NCBI RefSeq assembly: GCF_017939745.1 | Contig: NZ_JAGKQQ010000002.1 | Coordinates: 62,001-126,000, forward strand | DNA length: 64,000 bases | Source: Gemmata palustris | GTDB lineage: Bacteria > Planctomycetota > Planctomycetia > Gemmatales > Gemmataceae | Direction of reading: 5' to 3' | Shown here: positions 33,991 through 42,776 of the stretch, piece after piece | Numbering within the stretch: position 1 is the stretch's first letter | How the letters are laid out: every line of letters starts with the position of its first letter | Translations under genes and position numbers: made by a program | Notes under the pieces: model-generated | Seen by the model: the letters and a program-made list of their open reading frames with translations, nothing else | Database searches by the model: none | What the model was told of the DNA's origin: nothing

Positions 33991-35598
33991 TTAGTCGCCA
34001 CCGAGACCGCTGGCGAGAGCGCCGTCGGGCGGCTCCAACCCCAGCCCGCGGAGCAATCGTTCGATCTGCGGCCACGCGACCGTTCCGCGGACCGCGCTCG
34101 CACCGGCCCCGGTCACGTCCCCCACGAACCGTACCAGTGCGTCCCGCAACTGGCGCTCGCCCGGGGTCAGCAGCGAATCGAACCGTTCCCCGACCAACAG
34201 GTGTGCCGCGTCCCGCGTCCGGGACACCAAATAATCGAGAAACACTTCCAACCGCCGGGCGGCTTCGGGCACCGCGAAGTTCGCCGCGGCCTCCGGCGCA
34301 TCGGCCATGCGCACGCGCCGAATGTCTTGTTCCCAGAGCACCTCGGCCAGACCGCCCGCGCCGAGCGAGAGGGCCGTTCCGAAGTGCCCCGGCGGTCGGT
34401 GCTCGCCGCGCAAGCGCCGCACCGCGTCCACGATCCGGTGGAAGTTGTCATCGGTCATCGAGAAGCCGACGAACAGCACGTGCCGCGTGACCAGGAACGC
34501 TTGAACCATCCCGCTGAGAGCCGGGAGCTGCTCGTCGTAGCGCGTGTAACTGGACCGCGTGAGCACGACCCGATCCGGGTCCGAGAGGCACCCGTGCATC
34601 TTCAGGAGCCAGCGCCGGCCGTCCGGCTTGATCGCGCCGGGCAGCACCGACAACCCGTCGGGGTCGGACAGCGCCCAGGCGTCCTCGAACAGTTGGTCGT
34701 AATTGGTGGTGATCGCTTCGCGAACCGGGAGCGCGGCGAGCAGCGCGTGCGCGAGGGCGTAGTGCCGGCGCGGGCCGAGTGCGGCCGCAACCGTTCGGCC
34801 GATCGTACCCCCGCGGGCCTTGAGGCGCCGTTCGACCACGGTCGCCTGGTCGAGCGCGTTCCGCAACTCGGCGAGTGCCGCCCGCTCGTCGCGCGACATT
34901 TCGGCGTGAACCGCGAGTTCATCGAGCAACCCGCCCCAACCGGGAAGGCCGGCCGCGATGCTCACCCCCGCACCGAGAAACAGCGCGAGTTCGCCCCGCA
35001 GAGCGTGCGCGGCCAATCGCTGCGCCTCGGTTCTCAGCGGCTCCGTCAGATCGGTCGGCCAGTCGGCCCGGCGCACGCGCTCGGCCTGCGCTGCCGCGTG
35101 ACTGGCCGCGTCCCAACAGACGAGCGCGACATCGAATTCGCGCCCACCGGGAAAGGTCCGCGCGGCAAACGCTTCCAACTCCGGGAGAAGCGCTTGCACG
35201 ATCTCCCCCGCTCGCGCAGCCCCTCCACCGAGTCCCGTACCGACGACCGGCAGCGCGAGCAGCGACCGGGCGCGGCCGAATAGTGGGGGTAGGTCGTTCG
35301 TGGTGATTTCGTTCGCGGCGGCGTTGAGGAAATCGGCCGCACCGGTGATGTACCAGGACACCGGTTGCCCGCCGCGGCCGATCCAACCCAACCACGGTTG
35401 CGGGCGGTTCGGCGCGGGGGCGATCAGCGGTTGCGCGCGGCTCTGATCCTCGGCGAACCGGCGCCCCTCGCGCGGGCCGGTGTAATCGGGCAGGAACCAC
35501 TCGTGCCCCGGCCGCGCGCTGCGACTGCACGGAATCAGCCACGCATCGCAAGCGAGGCGCCGAAGGTCACCGCGAACGATGAACACGTGACCCGGCAT
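33991..35598 (-). CDS. Macro-like domain fused to a defence-type SIR2 domain
   Basis: 535 residues from the ATG at 35598, which has gcggaggg seven bases upstream; a GTG 24 bases earlier lacks this. The N-terminal 160 residues look like a macro (ADP-ribose-binding) domain: VFIVRGDLRRLACDAWLIPCS and LALPVVGTGLGGGAARAGEIVQ (shown in part). A SIR2 domain of the SIR2_2 type follows: FLGAGVSIAAGLPGW, ITTNYDQLFEDA (catalytic-type Asn), KMHGCLSDPDRVVLT (His) and VLFVGFSMTDDNF. The C-terminal 150 residues are helical. SIR2 domains of this type hydrolyse NAD+ in anti-phage systems; macro domains bind or remove ADP-ribose. It is 40 bp downstream of an SDR gene on the same strand. Role in defence or NAD signalling is inference. 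Confidence 0.78.
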   Translation of the reverse strand: MPGHVFIVRGDLRRLACDAWLIPCSRSARPGHEWFLPDYTGPREGRRFAEDQSRAQPLIAPAPNRPQPWLGWIGRGGQPVSWYITGAADFLNAAANEITTNDLPPLFGRARSLLALPVVGTGLGGGAARAGEIVQALLPELEAFAARTFPGGREFDVALVCWDAASHAAAQAERVRRADWPTDLTEPLRTEAQRLAAHALRGELALFLGAGVSIAAGLPGWGGLLDELAVHAEMSRDERAALAELRNALDQATVVERRLKARGGTIGRTVAAALGPRRHYALAHALLAALPVREAITTNYDQLFEDAWALSDPDGLSVLPGAIKPDGRRWLLKMHGCLSDPDRVVLTRSSYTRYDEQLPALSGMVQAFLVTRHVLFVGFSMTDDNFHRIVDAVRRLRGEHRPPGHFGTALSLGAGGLAEVLWEQDIRRVRMADAPEAAANFAVPEAARRLEVFLDYLVSRTRDAAHLLVGERFDSLLTPGERQLRDALVRFVGDVTGAGASAVRGTVAWPQIERLLRGLGLEPPDGALASGLGGD

Positions 35599-35638
35599 CG
35601 GTGGCCCTCCGCGAATCCGCACGCCCTCGACCCAAAAA

Positions 35639-36394
35639 TCAGAGCCGGATGCCGCCGGACACGTCGAGCCACGTCCCCGTGACCCAGCGCGCGTCGTTGG
35701 AGGCCAGGAACGATGCGGCGTCCGCGATGTCCTGCGGTTCGCCGATCCTGCGGAGGGCGGTCGCTTGCTCCTCCTGGCGCTCCTCTTCCTTGGTTTTACC
35801 GCTCTTTTCGCTGTTCATGTCGGTCCGCGTCGAACCCGGAGCGAGCACGTTCACGCGAATGCCCTTCGGCCCCAGTTCGGTCGCCAGCACGCGCGTCATC
35901 ACGTCGATCGCGCCCTTCGTGGCCGTGTACACCACCGCGCCGGGGTACGCCATCCGGCTGATCGCGCTGCCGACGTTGATGATGCTCCCGCCGGCCGTCA
36001 TCAGTTCGGCCGCGTGTTTGACGCAGAGCAGGTACCCGCGCACGTTCACATTAAAGTGTGCGTCGATGGATTCGGCAGTTACGTCTGCCAGGAACGTGCG
36101 CTGCATGATCGCGGCGTTGTTCACCAACACGTCGAGTCGCCCGAACGCTTTCGTCGCGGCCGCGAACAGACCGGGGATCTCGGCCGGGTTCCCGACGTCC
36201 GCTTTCACGGCGATCGCCGCACCGCCGGCCGCGGTGATCGCGGCAACGACGGCATTGGCTTCGGCTTCGCTCCGGGCGTAGTTGACGACTACTTTCGCCC
36301 CGTCCGCGGCCAACCGAGTGGCGATGGCCGCCCCGATCCCGCGCGACGCTCCGGTAACGAGTGCGACCTTCCCGGCCAGCGGTTTGTCCGACAT
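35639..36394 (-). CDS. Short-chain dehydrogenase/reductase
   Basis: 251 residues, a classical SDR: TGASRGIG near the start, NNAA (NVNNAAIM-like LVNNAAIMQ), catalytic Ser in NVGSAISR, YTATK (Tyr and Lys) and a PGSTRTDMN loop. An Arg/Ser after the second strand (VVNYARSEAEA) suggests NADPH preference. Similarity is closest to 3-oxoacyl-ACP reductase and glucose 1-dehydrogenase types. It is followed closely by the macro-SIR2 gene and may be co-transcribed with it; whether this is meaningful is unclear. Confidence 0.9.
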   Translation of the reverse strand: MSDKPLAGKVALVTGASRGIGAAIATRLAADGAKVVVNYARSEAEANAVVAAITAAGGAAIAVKADVGNPAEIPGLFAAATKAFGRLDVLVNNAAIMQRTFLADVTAESIDAHFNVNVRGYLLCVKHAAELMTAGGSIINVGSAISRMAYPGAVVYTATKGAIDVMTRVLATELGPKGIRVNVLAPGSTRTDMNSEKSGKTKEEERQEEQATALRRIGEPQDIADAASFLASNDARWVTGTWLDVSGGIRL

Positions 36395-36616
36395 GAATGC
36401 TCCTGTAACGTGCGTGTGAAGAGGACCGCGTAGATCAGCCTATTGGAGCCCACCGAGAGAACGAACCCCCAGCCACCCTTCGCTCCTTGCATAGGCGGTA
36501 TTCCAACGGGTGCCAGTGTCCAACCAAAAGCGCGCCGGCCACGGGCGGAACTTAACGCATCAAGTCACATACAACCGGCACCTCTGAACCGCCGCACAGA
36601 CTCTCTAAAATGAAGG

Positions 36617-37165
36617 TCACGGGGCGTCGCCAAGTTCTCCGGCGCGGTTGCCGGGAACTGGGTAATTGAGGTAACCCCGGCGACCGGCTCCCGAACGCCT
36701 CGGCCGCCTGGGGTCACGAACGTGGCGAGATCGGCCGGGCGCCGACAACAGGGCCTCGGCCAGAACGACCCGCCCGCTGAGCACAGTGCGAATGACCCAC
36801 GGCACCTCGTACCCGACTGTAACCCGTCGATGGCACGCGCTCCCAGAGTGGCTTCGCCGGCCCGACGTCGAGCCGGCGAAGGAGGTCGGAGGGTGGCCAA
36901 GCACGGGGTTCGGGCGGATCAGAACTCCAGAGCGTGTGCCCGCGGGTTCCGTGATCCGTGCGAATTGGGCGACGGCTTCCAGGGAGTGCATGCCCGCGAG
37001 TGCGGCGACGACCACGAGGTTCAGAACCACCGGGAGCGGGTACCAGCGCCCCGACGGATCACGCGGGTCGAGAATCGTGGCCAGAACCTCTGCCAGCGAC
37101 AATGCGCTTCCGTACCGGTCCCCGGTATTAAAGAGGGCCGGGGCGAATACCAAGACTTCGCCCAA
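36617..37165 (-). pseudogene. Fused remnants of two transposases
   Basis: The upstream half (from 37165) reads LAEVLATILDPRDPSGRWYP and LVVVAALAGMHSLEAVAQFAR, the N-terminal region of ISAs1/H-repeat transposases; it then shifts frame (a LLRRLDV segment is readable in another frame). The downstream half reads VPWVIRTVLSGRVVLAEALLSA, which matches VLWVIRDVLSGRVVLAKSLLSA in the innermost element of the nest at 58.2 kb. Two unrelated insertion sequences have decayed into one short frame. It lies next to a tRNA gene. Confidence 0.7.
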
Positions 37166-37212
37166 GTACCAAAACCAACGAACTACACAGCCCGCGTCCG
37201 CGCCGAACGCCC

Positions 37213-37241
37213 TTGTCGATTCTCGATTTGGCCGCTATATT
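37213..37241 (+). promoter_or_regulatory. Sigma-70-type promoter of the tRNA-Gln gene
   Basis: A minus-35 ttgtcg (37213-37218) and a minus-10 tatatt (37236-37241) are separated by 17 bp. They lie about 33 bp before the mature tRNA 5' end, the usual distance for a tRNA transcript with a short leader. Confidence 0.65.
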
Positions 37242-37273
37242 CGTGTTAATCGTGCTGTAGCTTTGAAATGAAT

Positions 37274-37344
37274 TGGGGATTGGTGTAACGGTAGCACGAG
37301 TGACTCTGACTCACTTAGTCTAGGTTCGAATCCTAGATCCCCAA
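37274..37344 (+). tRNA. tRNA-Gln (anticodon CUG)
   Basis: The acceptor stem tggggat pairs with atcccca. The D arm contains gtgtaacggtagcac. The anticodon stem agtga/tcact encloses the 7-nt loop ctctgac, so the anticodon is CTG and reads CAG. The T arm is ctagg-ttcgaat-cctag. The discriminator base is A and CCA is not encoded. The total is 71 nt. Confidence 0.92.
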
Positions 37345-37352
37345 CTCAACAA

Positions 37353-37386
37353 AACCCCACGATTTCAAGTAAATCGTGGGGTTTTT
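37353..37386 (+). terminator. Terminator of the tRNA-Gln gene
   Basis: A perfect 13-bp stem (aaccccacgattt with its complement) with loop caagt runs into a T-rich tract. It lies 8 bp after the tRNA 3' end. Confidence 0.85.
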
Positions 37387-37577
37387 CATTTCCCTGCCCG
37401 CGCTCGTTCACACACCCTGTAGCCAAACGCCTTTTCGACGGTCGCGGTGGAAACCATTTCCACCGGTGGCGTCTGGCCCTACGACTCCTCAACGCATTAC
37501 CAACGCCCGAAAATTAAACGGCCATGATGTGCTCAACTGGAAGCAGTCATGGAGCGGGTGAAGTCTCACCCCGATCT

Positions 37578-40500
37578 TTACGCCGGGTGTTGAGGAGGCG
37601 GCGCCTCCGGCTTGACCGGTTCATGCGCCGGTGCGGGCGCGTGAGCCTTGCCACCGCGGTCGCGGACGCGCTCCATCAGGTTGTAGAACACCGGCGTGAA
37701 GAAGATCCCGAACACGGTCACGCCCAACATCCCGCTGAAGACCGCGGTGCCGAGGGCCTTCCGCATTTCGGCCCCCGCGCCCTCACCGACCAGCAGCGGA
37801 ACCACGCCGAGGATGAACGCGAAGCTGGTCATCAGAATGGGCCGCAGGCGCTGGGTCGCGGCTTCAATGGCCGCCTCGAACCGCGGCATCCCGGCCTCGC
37901 GCTTCTGCTTCGCGAACTCCACGATGAGGATCGCGTTCTTGGTCGCCAGACCGACCAGCACGACCAGTCCGATCTGGCTGAACACGTTCAGGTCCAGGAG
38001 CGTAACCAGAAGCCCGATCACGGCGCACAAGAGACACATCGGCACGATCAGCACAATGGCGAGCGGCAGCAACCAGCTCTCGTACAGCGCCGCCAGCACC
38101 AGGAACGCGACCAGCACGCTGAGCCCGAACACCAGGAGCGTGGTGTCGCCCCGGAACTCGAACACGCCCGACAGCCCGACCTTCGTGTTGGCCGCCTGCT
38201 TCTGCTGGTACGCCATGTCCGTCCACTCGTAGCTCAGGCCCGGCGGCAGGTCGCGCTTCGCGAGCTTCTCCATCTTGTCGATCGCCTGCCCCGACGAGAT
38301 CAGGAACGGGATCGTGATCCCGTTCAGGTCGGCCGACGGGTACATCTGGTAGCGATTGACCTTGCTCGGCCCCTGGAACGGTTCCGTTTTGATGAGCCCC
38401 GCGATCGGGATCATGTCGCCGTTCGGCCCGCGCACCTTGATCTTGTTCAGATCCTCCACGGACCGGCGGAACGGTCCGTCGGCCTGCACGGTCACCTGCC
38501 AGTTCCGGTTGTCGAGCGTGATGTCGTTGACGTAAACCTGTCCCATGTACGACTGCAGCGCGTCGTTGACGGCACTCACCGACACGCCCATCTGCTGCAC
38601 GCGGTCGCGGTCCACCGTGAGGAACACCTGCGGGTTGTTCGACCGGTACGAGCTGAACGCGGCCGGGATGCCCTCCGCCGGGTTCTTGCTCGCTTCGCCG
38701 GCCAGCGCCCACGTCATCCCTTCGAGAACTTCCGGCCCCAGGTTCCCGCGGTCCTGGATCTGCAATTTGAACCCGCCGGCGTTACCCAGGCCCAGAATGG
38801 GCGGCGCGCCGAACGCAGTGGCCGTGCCGCCGCGGATCTTCTCGAACTTCGCGTTCAGCTCGCGCATGATGTCGTCCGCGTGCCGCCCCTTGCGCTGCTC
38901 GAAGGGCTTCAAGCACACGTAAATGCCGCCGTTGTTCGAGACGTTCGCGCTGGAGAAAATCGAGTACCCGCTGATCTGCACCGTGTTGGCCACGCCGTCG
39001 GTCGAGAGGCACGCATCGGCCACCTCCTTCATCACGGCGTCGGTGCGCTCCACGGCCTCGCCCGGGGGCAATTCCAGGTTCACCACCAAATAGCCCTGGT
39101 CCTGTTGCGGAATGAACCCGCCGGGCACCGTGCGGAACCCGAGGTACGCCAGCCCCAGCAGCCCGGCGTACACCACCAGCACCACGACCGTGAGCCGGAT
39201 CAGCCAACTGATCGAGCTCCCGTACAACTTCGTGCCGCGATCGAACGCCCAGTTGAACCCGCGGAACAACCACCACCCGAACAGGTAGTACAGTGCCTTA
39301 TCGATCCAGTCCTTGCTCCCGTGGTGATCCCGGAGCAACAGCGGGCACAGGGCCGGGCTGAGCGTGAGCGAGTTGAACGCGGAAATCACCGTACTGACCG
39401 CGATCGTCACCGCGAACTGTTTGAAGAACTGCCCGGTCAGCCCGGGGATGACCGCGGCCGGGACGAACACGGCACACAGCACCAGCGACACGCCGATGAT
39501 CGCCATCCCCACCTCGGACATTGCTTTTCTGGTCGCGTCCAACGGGCTGAGGCCGCGCGCGATGTGGAACTCGACCGCCTCGACCACCACGATGGCGTCG
39601 TCCACCACGATCCCGATGGCGAGCACCATGCCGAAGAGCGTGAGGTTGTTGATCGAGTACCCCAGCACGAACATGACCGCGAGCGTGCCCACCAGAGACA
39701 CCGGCACCGCGATCATCGGGATCAGGGCCGCGCGCCAGTTCTGGAGGAACAGCAGCACCACGATGAACACGAGGACGATCGCCTCGAACAGCGTCTTCAC
39801 CACCTCCTGCACGCTCGCCCGCACGAAGTCCGTCGGGTCATAAACAATGTCGTACTCGAGGCCGTCCGGCCAGTCCGGGGACGCGCGCAGCTCTTTCATC
39901 TTCTCCTTGATCGCGGTCGCGGTGCTGAAGGCGTTCCCCCCCGGGAGCTGGAACACGGGGAGCCCGACCGACGGCCGGTTGTTCAGCGCGCTGGACGAGT
40001 CGTAGGCCTTCGCCCCGAGTTCGACGCGGGCCACGTCGCTCAGCCGCACCAGGGCCTCGCCCTTCGCCCCGGTCTTCACCACGATGTCCTTGAACTGTTG
40101 CTCGGTCTTCAACCGGCCGAGCGTGTTCACCACGAGTTGCCGCGTCTGCCCGCGCGGGACCGGTGGCAGCCCGATCTGCCCGGCCGCGACCTGCACGTTC
40201 TGCTTGCGGATCGCGTCCACCACTTCGGCCGGCACGAGGTTCACGTTGGTCATCTTGTCCGGGTCCAGCCACACGCGCATGGAGTAGTCGCGGTTCCCGA
40301 ACATGAACACGTCGCCGACCCCGTCGATGCGCGCCAGTTCGTCCTTCACCGCGAGGTTCGAGTGCCGGCTCACGGCCAGTTGCTGCTCGAAGATCTCGGC
40401 GTCCGACTTCGCCTCTTTCGTCGCGAACATGTTCACGACGAGCAGAATCGCGGTGGACTGTTTCTTGGTCACGACCCCGAGCCGGCGCACCTCCTCGGGC

Positions 40501-40856
40501 AGTTGCGGTAGGGCCACGTTCACCCGGTTCTGCACCAGAACCTGCGCCATGTCCGGGTTCGTGCCGTGCTTGAACGTGATGATGAGCCGCATCGCGCCGT
40601 CGTTGGTCGCCTGCGACTCCATGTACATCATCCCCTCGACGCCGTTGACCTGCTGCTCCAGGGGGGCGGCCACGGTCTCGGACAGCGTGCGCGCGTCGGC
40701 CCCGGGGTAGTTCGCGGTGACCACGACTTGGGGCGGGACCACTTCCGGGTACTGGGCGATCGGCAACTGAGTGAGCGCGAGTATCCCCGCGAGCGTAATC
40801 AGCACCGAGAGGACCGCGGCGAAAACCGGTCGCGTGATGAAAAACTGCATGAGCAA
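37578..40856 (-). CDS. RND efflux transporter permease (HAE1/AcrB-like)
   Basis: 1092 residues, the usual length for HAE1 permeases. The start MQFFITRPVFAAVLSVLITLAG (in part) is typical. GIVVDDAIVVVEAVE holds the paired Asp residues of the proton relay in helix 4. Two large periplasmic loops and a second membrane half (NAILIVEFAKQKREAG) follow, with a Pro/Ala-rich C-terminal tail. It works as a trimer in the inner membrane, exporting hydrophobic compounds with a periplasmic adaptor and an outer-membrane channel. The adaptor gene lies directly upstream on the same strand; no TolC-type gene is in this window. Confidence 0.94.
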   Translation of the reverse strand: MLMQFFITRPVFAAVLSVLITLAGILALTQLPIAQYPEVVPPQVVVTANYPGADARTLSETVAAPLEQQVNGVEGMMYMESQATNDGAMRLIITFKHGTNPDMAQVLVQNRVNVALPQLPEEVRRLGVVTKKQSTAILLVVNMFATKEAKSDAEIFEQQLAVSRHSNLAVKDELARIDGVGDVFMFGNRDYSMRVWLDPDKMTNVNLVPAEVVDAIRKQNVQVAAGQIGLPPVPRGQTRQLVVNTLGRLKTEQQFKDIVVKTGAKGEALVRLSDVARVELGAKAYDSSSALNNRPSVGLPVFQLPGGNAFSTATAIKEKMKELRASPDWPDGLEYDIVYDPTDFVRASVQEVVKTLFEAIVLVFIVVLLFLQNWRAALIPMIAVPVSLVGTLAVMFVLGYSINNLTLFGMVLAIGIVVDDAIVVVEAVEFHIARGLSPLDATRKAMSEVGMAIIGVSLVLCAVFVPAAVIPGLTGQFFKQFAVTIAVSTVISAFNSLTLSPALCPLLLRDHHGSKDWIDKALYYLFGWWLFRGFNWAFDRGTKLYGSSISWLIRLTVVVLVVYAGLLGLAYLGFRTVPGGFIPQQDQGYLVVNLELPPGEAVERTDAVMKEVADACLSTDGVANTVQISGYSIFSSANVSNNGGIYVCLKPFEQRKGRHADDIMRELNAKFEKIRGGTATAFGAPPILGLGNAGGFKLQIQDRGNLGPEVLEGMTWALAGEASKNPAEGIPAAFSSYRSNNPQVFLTVDRDRVQQMGVSVSAVNDALQSYMGQVYVNDITLDNRNWQVTVQADGPFRRSVEDLNKIKVRGPNGDMIPIAGLIKTEPFQGPSKVNRYQMYPSADLNGITIPFLISSGQAIDKMEKLAKRDLPPGLSYEWTDMAYQQKQAANTKVGLSGVFEFRGDTTLLVFGLSVLVAFLVLAALYESWLLPLAIVLIVPMCLLCAVIGLLVTLLDLNVFSQIGLVVLVGLATKNAILIVEFAKQKREAGMPRFEAAIEAATQRLRPILMTSFAFILGVVPLLVGEGAGAEMRKALGTAVFSGMLGVTVFGIFFTPVFYNLMERVRDRGGKAHAPAPAHEPVKPEAPPPQHPA

Positions 40857-40959
40857 TGGGCCGGGTCAGGGTTCGTGAATCGGGACAGCAAGTAACGAAC
40901 GGTGCCGGCCCCGGGCGGGACCGGGTCGGCACGCGCACTTTGTTACTCGACACTGTTGG

Positions 40960-42198
40960 TTATTTCACTGTGACGGTCGCACCGGGGCGCACGCGCAGGA
41001 GGTTGTCGGCCACGACCGTATCGGACTCGTCCAGTCCGCTCGGTGCGGACGCGGACGCCCGCCGGTTCACTTCCACGAGCCCGTTGAACGCCTCGCCCGG
41101 CTCGATCTCGCGGAGCTGGGCCTTCCCCTCCGTAACCGCGTACACGTACTGCTTCCGGTTTTGGCTGAAGACCACGGACTCCGGTATGGCCAGGACTTCG
41201 CGGGGGTTACCGGCCGAGACTCGCACCTGCACCGATGAGCCATCGAGAAGCGGGGGCACGCGCTCTTTACCCGGTACGGCCGCGGGGAGCGGGTTCGCGA
41301 ACTCGGCGCGAATGGTCCGCGTGCCCGTTTCGCGCTCGATCCGGACATCAGCGTAATTGACGGTGCTGTTGTGGACCCGGTCGTTCGGATCACTGACGTA
41401 ATCCTTCTCGTTCTTGAGCTTGATCGTCACCCCGATCTTCTCGGGGGTGACGATGGCCCCCGCCCGGATGCGTTCCGTGTACCAGAGCGACGTGAGTTCG
41501 TCCACTTCCCATAAACAGTAGATCGGTGTAACCGGGTACACGGAAACCAGTTCCGTTTTGTAGGCGTCGACCAGCGCCCCGGCCGCCACGGGCATCACGA
41601 ACGTCTGGCTCACGCGCCCGGTCGTCGGGGCGTAGATGGTGCAGTATTTGAGGCTCTCTTCGGCCTTCGTTAGTGCCGATTCATTCGCGATCTTTGTGGC
41701 CTTTGAAACCTCTAACTGCGCCTCGGACACCTTCACGCTGGCCGCGGCCTTGTCCGACTCGGTCTTGGACCCGACGCCGGTATCGATTTGCTGCTTGATG
41801 CGCGCGTACTCGGCCTTGTCGCGCTCGATTTGAGCCGTCCAGTTGGCGATATCGGCCTGCGCCTTCGAGATGTCGGCTTTGGCCTTCTCGACGTCGGCCT
41901 TGTACAGGATCGGATCGATGCGGAACAGGACCGTCTTGCCCTCTTCCACGAAGTCGCCGTCCTTGAACTCGCGCGTGAGCACGCGCCCGGTCACTTGCGG
42001 GAGCACCTTCACCGGGTCTTTCGTAACTAGCCGCCCGGTAAACTCTTTCGTCGGGTTAAGCCGCGTCAGTTTCGGGCGAACGATCGCGACCGTTGGTGGT
42101 TCGGGCGGGGGCGGCTCGCCCGGCCCCTTTCCGCACCCGACCGCGGCGGCGACACTCGCACCCAAAACCACAATCGAAAACGCACGCGAAAACCGCAT
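40960..42198 (-). CDS. RND efflux periplasmic adaptor lipoprotein (HlyD/MexA-like)
   Basis: 412 residues from the ATG at 42198, chosen because it starts the lipoprotein signal MRFSRAFSIVVLGASVAAAVGCG (shown in part as AAVGC lipobox) and follows ggagcgag. Domains in order are: lipoyl half-motif (VLPQVTGRVLTREFKDGDFV), a coiled-coil hairpin (KADISKAQADIANWTAQIERD and following, in part), the second lipoyl half (IYAPTTGRVSQ) and a beta-barrel with AIPESVVF. It links the inner-membrane RND pump to an outer-membrane channel. The permease gene begins 103 bp downstream, so the two form an operon. Confidence 0.92.
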   Translation of the reverse strand: MRFSRAFSIVVLGASVAAAVGCGKGPGEPPPPEPPTVAIVRPKLTRLNPTKEFTGRLVTKDPVKVLPQVTGRVLTREFKDGDFVEEGKTVLFRIDPILYKADVEKAKADISKAQADIANWTAQIERDKAEYARIKQQIDTGVGSKTESDKAAASVKVSEAQLEVSKATKIANESALTKAEESLKYCTIYAPTTGRVSQTFVMPVAAGALVDAYKTELVSVYPVTPIYCLWEVDELTSLWYTERIRAGAIVTPEKIGVTIKLKNEKDYVSDPNDRVHNSTVNYADVRIERETGTRTIRAEFANPLPAAVPGKERVPPLLDGSSVQVRVSAGNPREVLAIPESVVFSQNRKQYVYAVTEGKAQLREIEPGEAFNGLVEVNRRASASAPSGLDESDTVVADNLLRVRPGATVTVK

Positions 42199-42776
42199 TG
42201 CTCGCTCCGTGCGACGTGAAATACGCAAAGTGTTAATAAATAGTGGTAACAACCGGGCAATCTAACAGACTCTGGTGAAACCACAAAATCGACTGGATGC
42301 GAACACGAGCTCAGAACTTTGTCAAAGTCCGTAGCCAAGAAAAATGTGTGACCCGCGTAGCAGAAAACGGACTGGGGAACGGCACGCGCACCTTGAGAAC
42401 GATGCCCGGCACGATGGACCTGTTGTGCCGGGCGAAGGGCGGTTCAAACGTGCGGGAAAATAAATGGAATTTAGGAGTTACGCAGTTGAGGGCATCTCGC
42501 GCCCTAAGTTGTTTGATTTCAACCTCTTGCGATGCGGCCGCTTGTGCGAGCCTTCTAAGGCGCAAGCTGTTATCTAGCAATGCTTTAGGGCATGACATGC
42601 CATCAACTGCGTAACTCCTAGGAATTGTTGACACGTTTTGCGGGCTTAACGCGATTGACTAAACACCTGCTCGGGTCCGGTTCCTTAGAGGTGGTGTTGA
42701 ACCCGTGGATCCTGTCAAAAACTTTGCACCCGAATTCGCGCTCACCGGCGCCGGCGCGCGTTCAACGCGCCCGCGC
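42199..42776. other. Gene-free interval containing a MITE
   Basis: About 580 bases lie upstream of the adaptor gene and beyond the end of the response-regulator gene. Apart from the 149-bp inverted-repeat element described separately, no gene, RNA or clear promoter was identified. Confidence 0.4.
42472..42620. mobile_element. 149-bp MITE-like element with target duplication
   Basis: Perfect 18-bp terminal inverted repeats (taggagttacgcagttga and its complement) bound an element with no complete gene. Both flanks carry the 6-bp direct repeat ggaatt (42466-42471 and 42621-42626), as expected for a target duplication. The ends resemble those of the IS701-like element at 56531-60526 (tagatgttacgcagtgcgg), which suggests mobilisation by that transposase type. 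Confidence 0.8.

Noticed and set aside
35639-36394. The SDR as a dedicated partner of the macro-SIR2 protein
   Set aside because: The genes are close, but SDRs are very common and this one has a generic reductase pattern. Without conservation of the pair it was not put forward as a system.
37524-40511. A 995-codon plus-strand frame opposite the RND permease; similar long antisense frames lie at 19052-21460 and 44145-46769
   Set aside because: All are full of His, Arg and Gln without hydrophobic or catalytic patterns, while the opposite strand encodes clear families.
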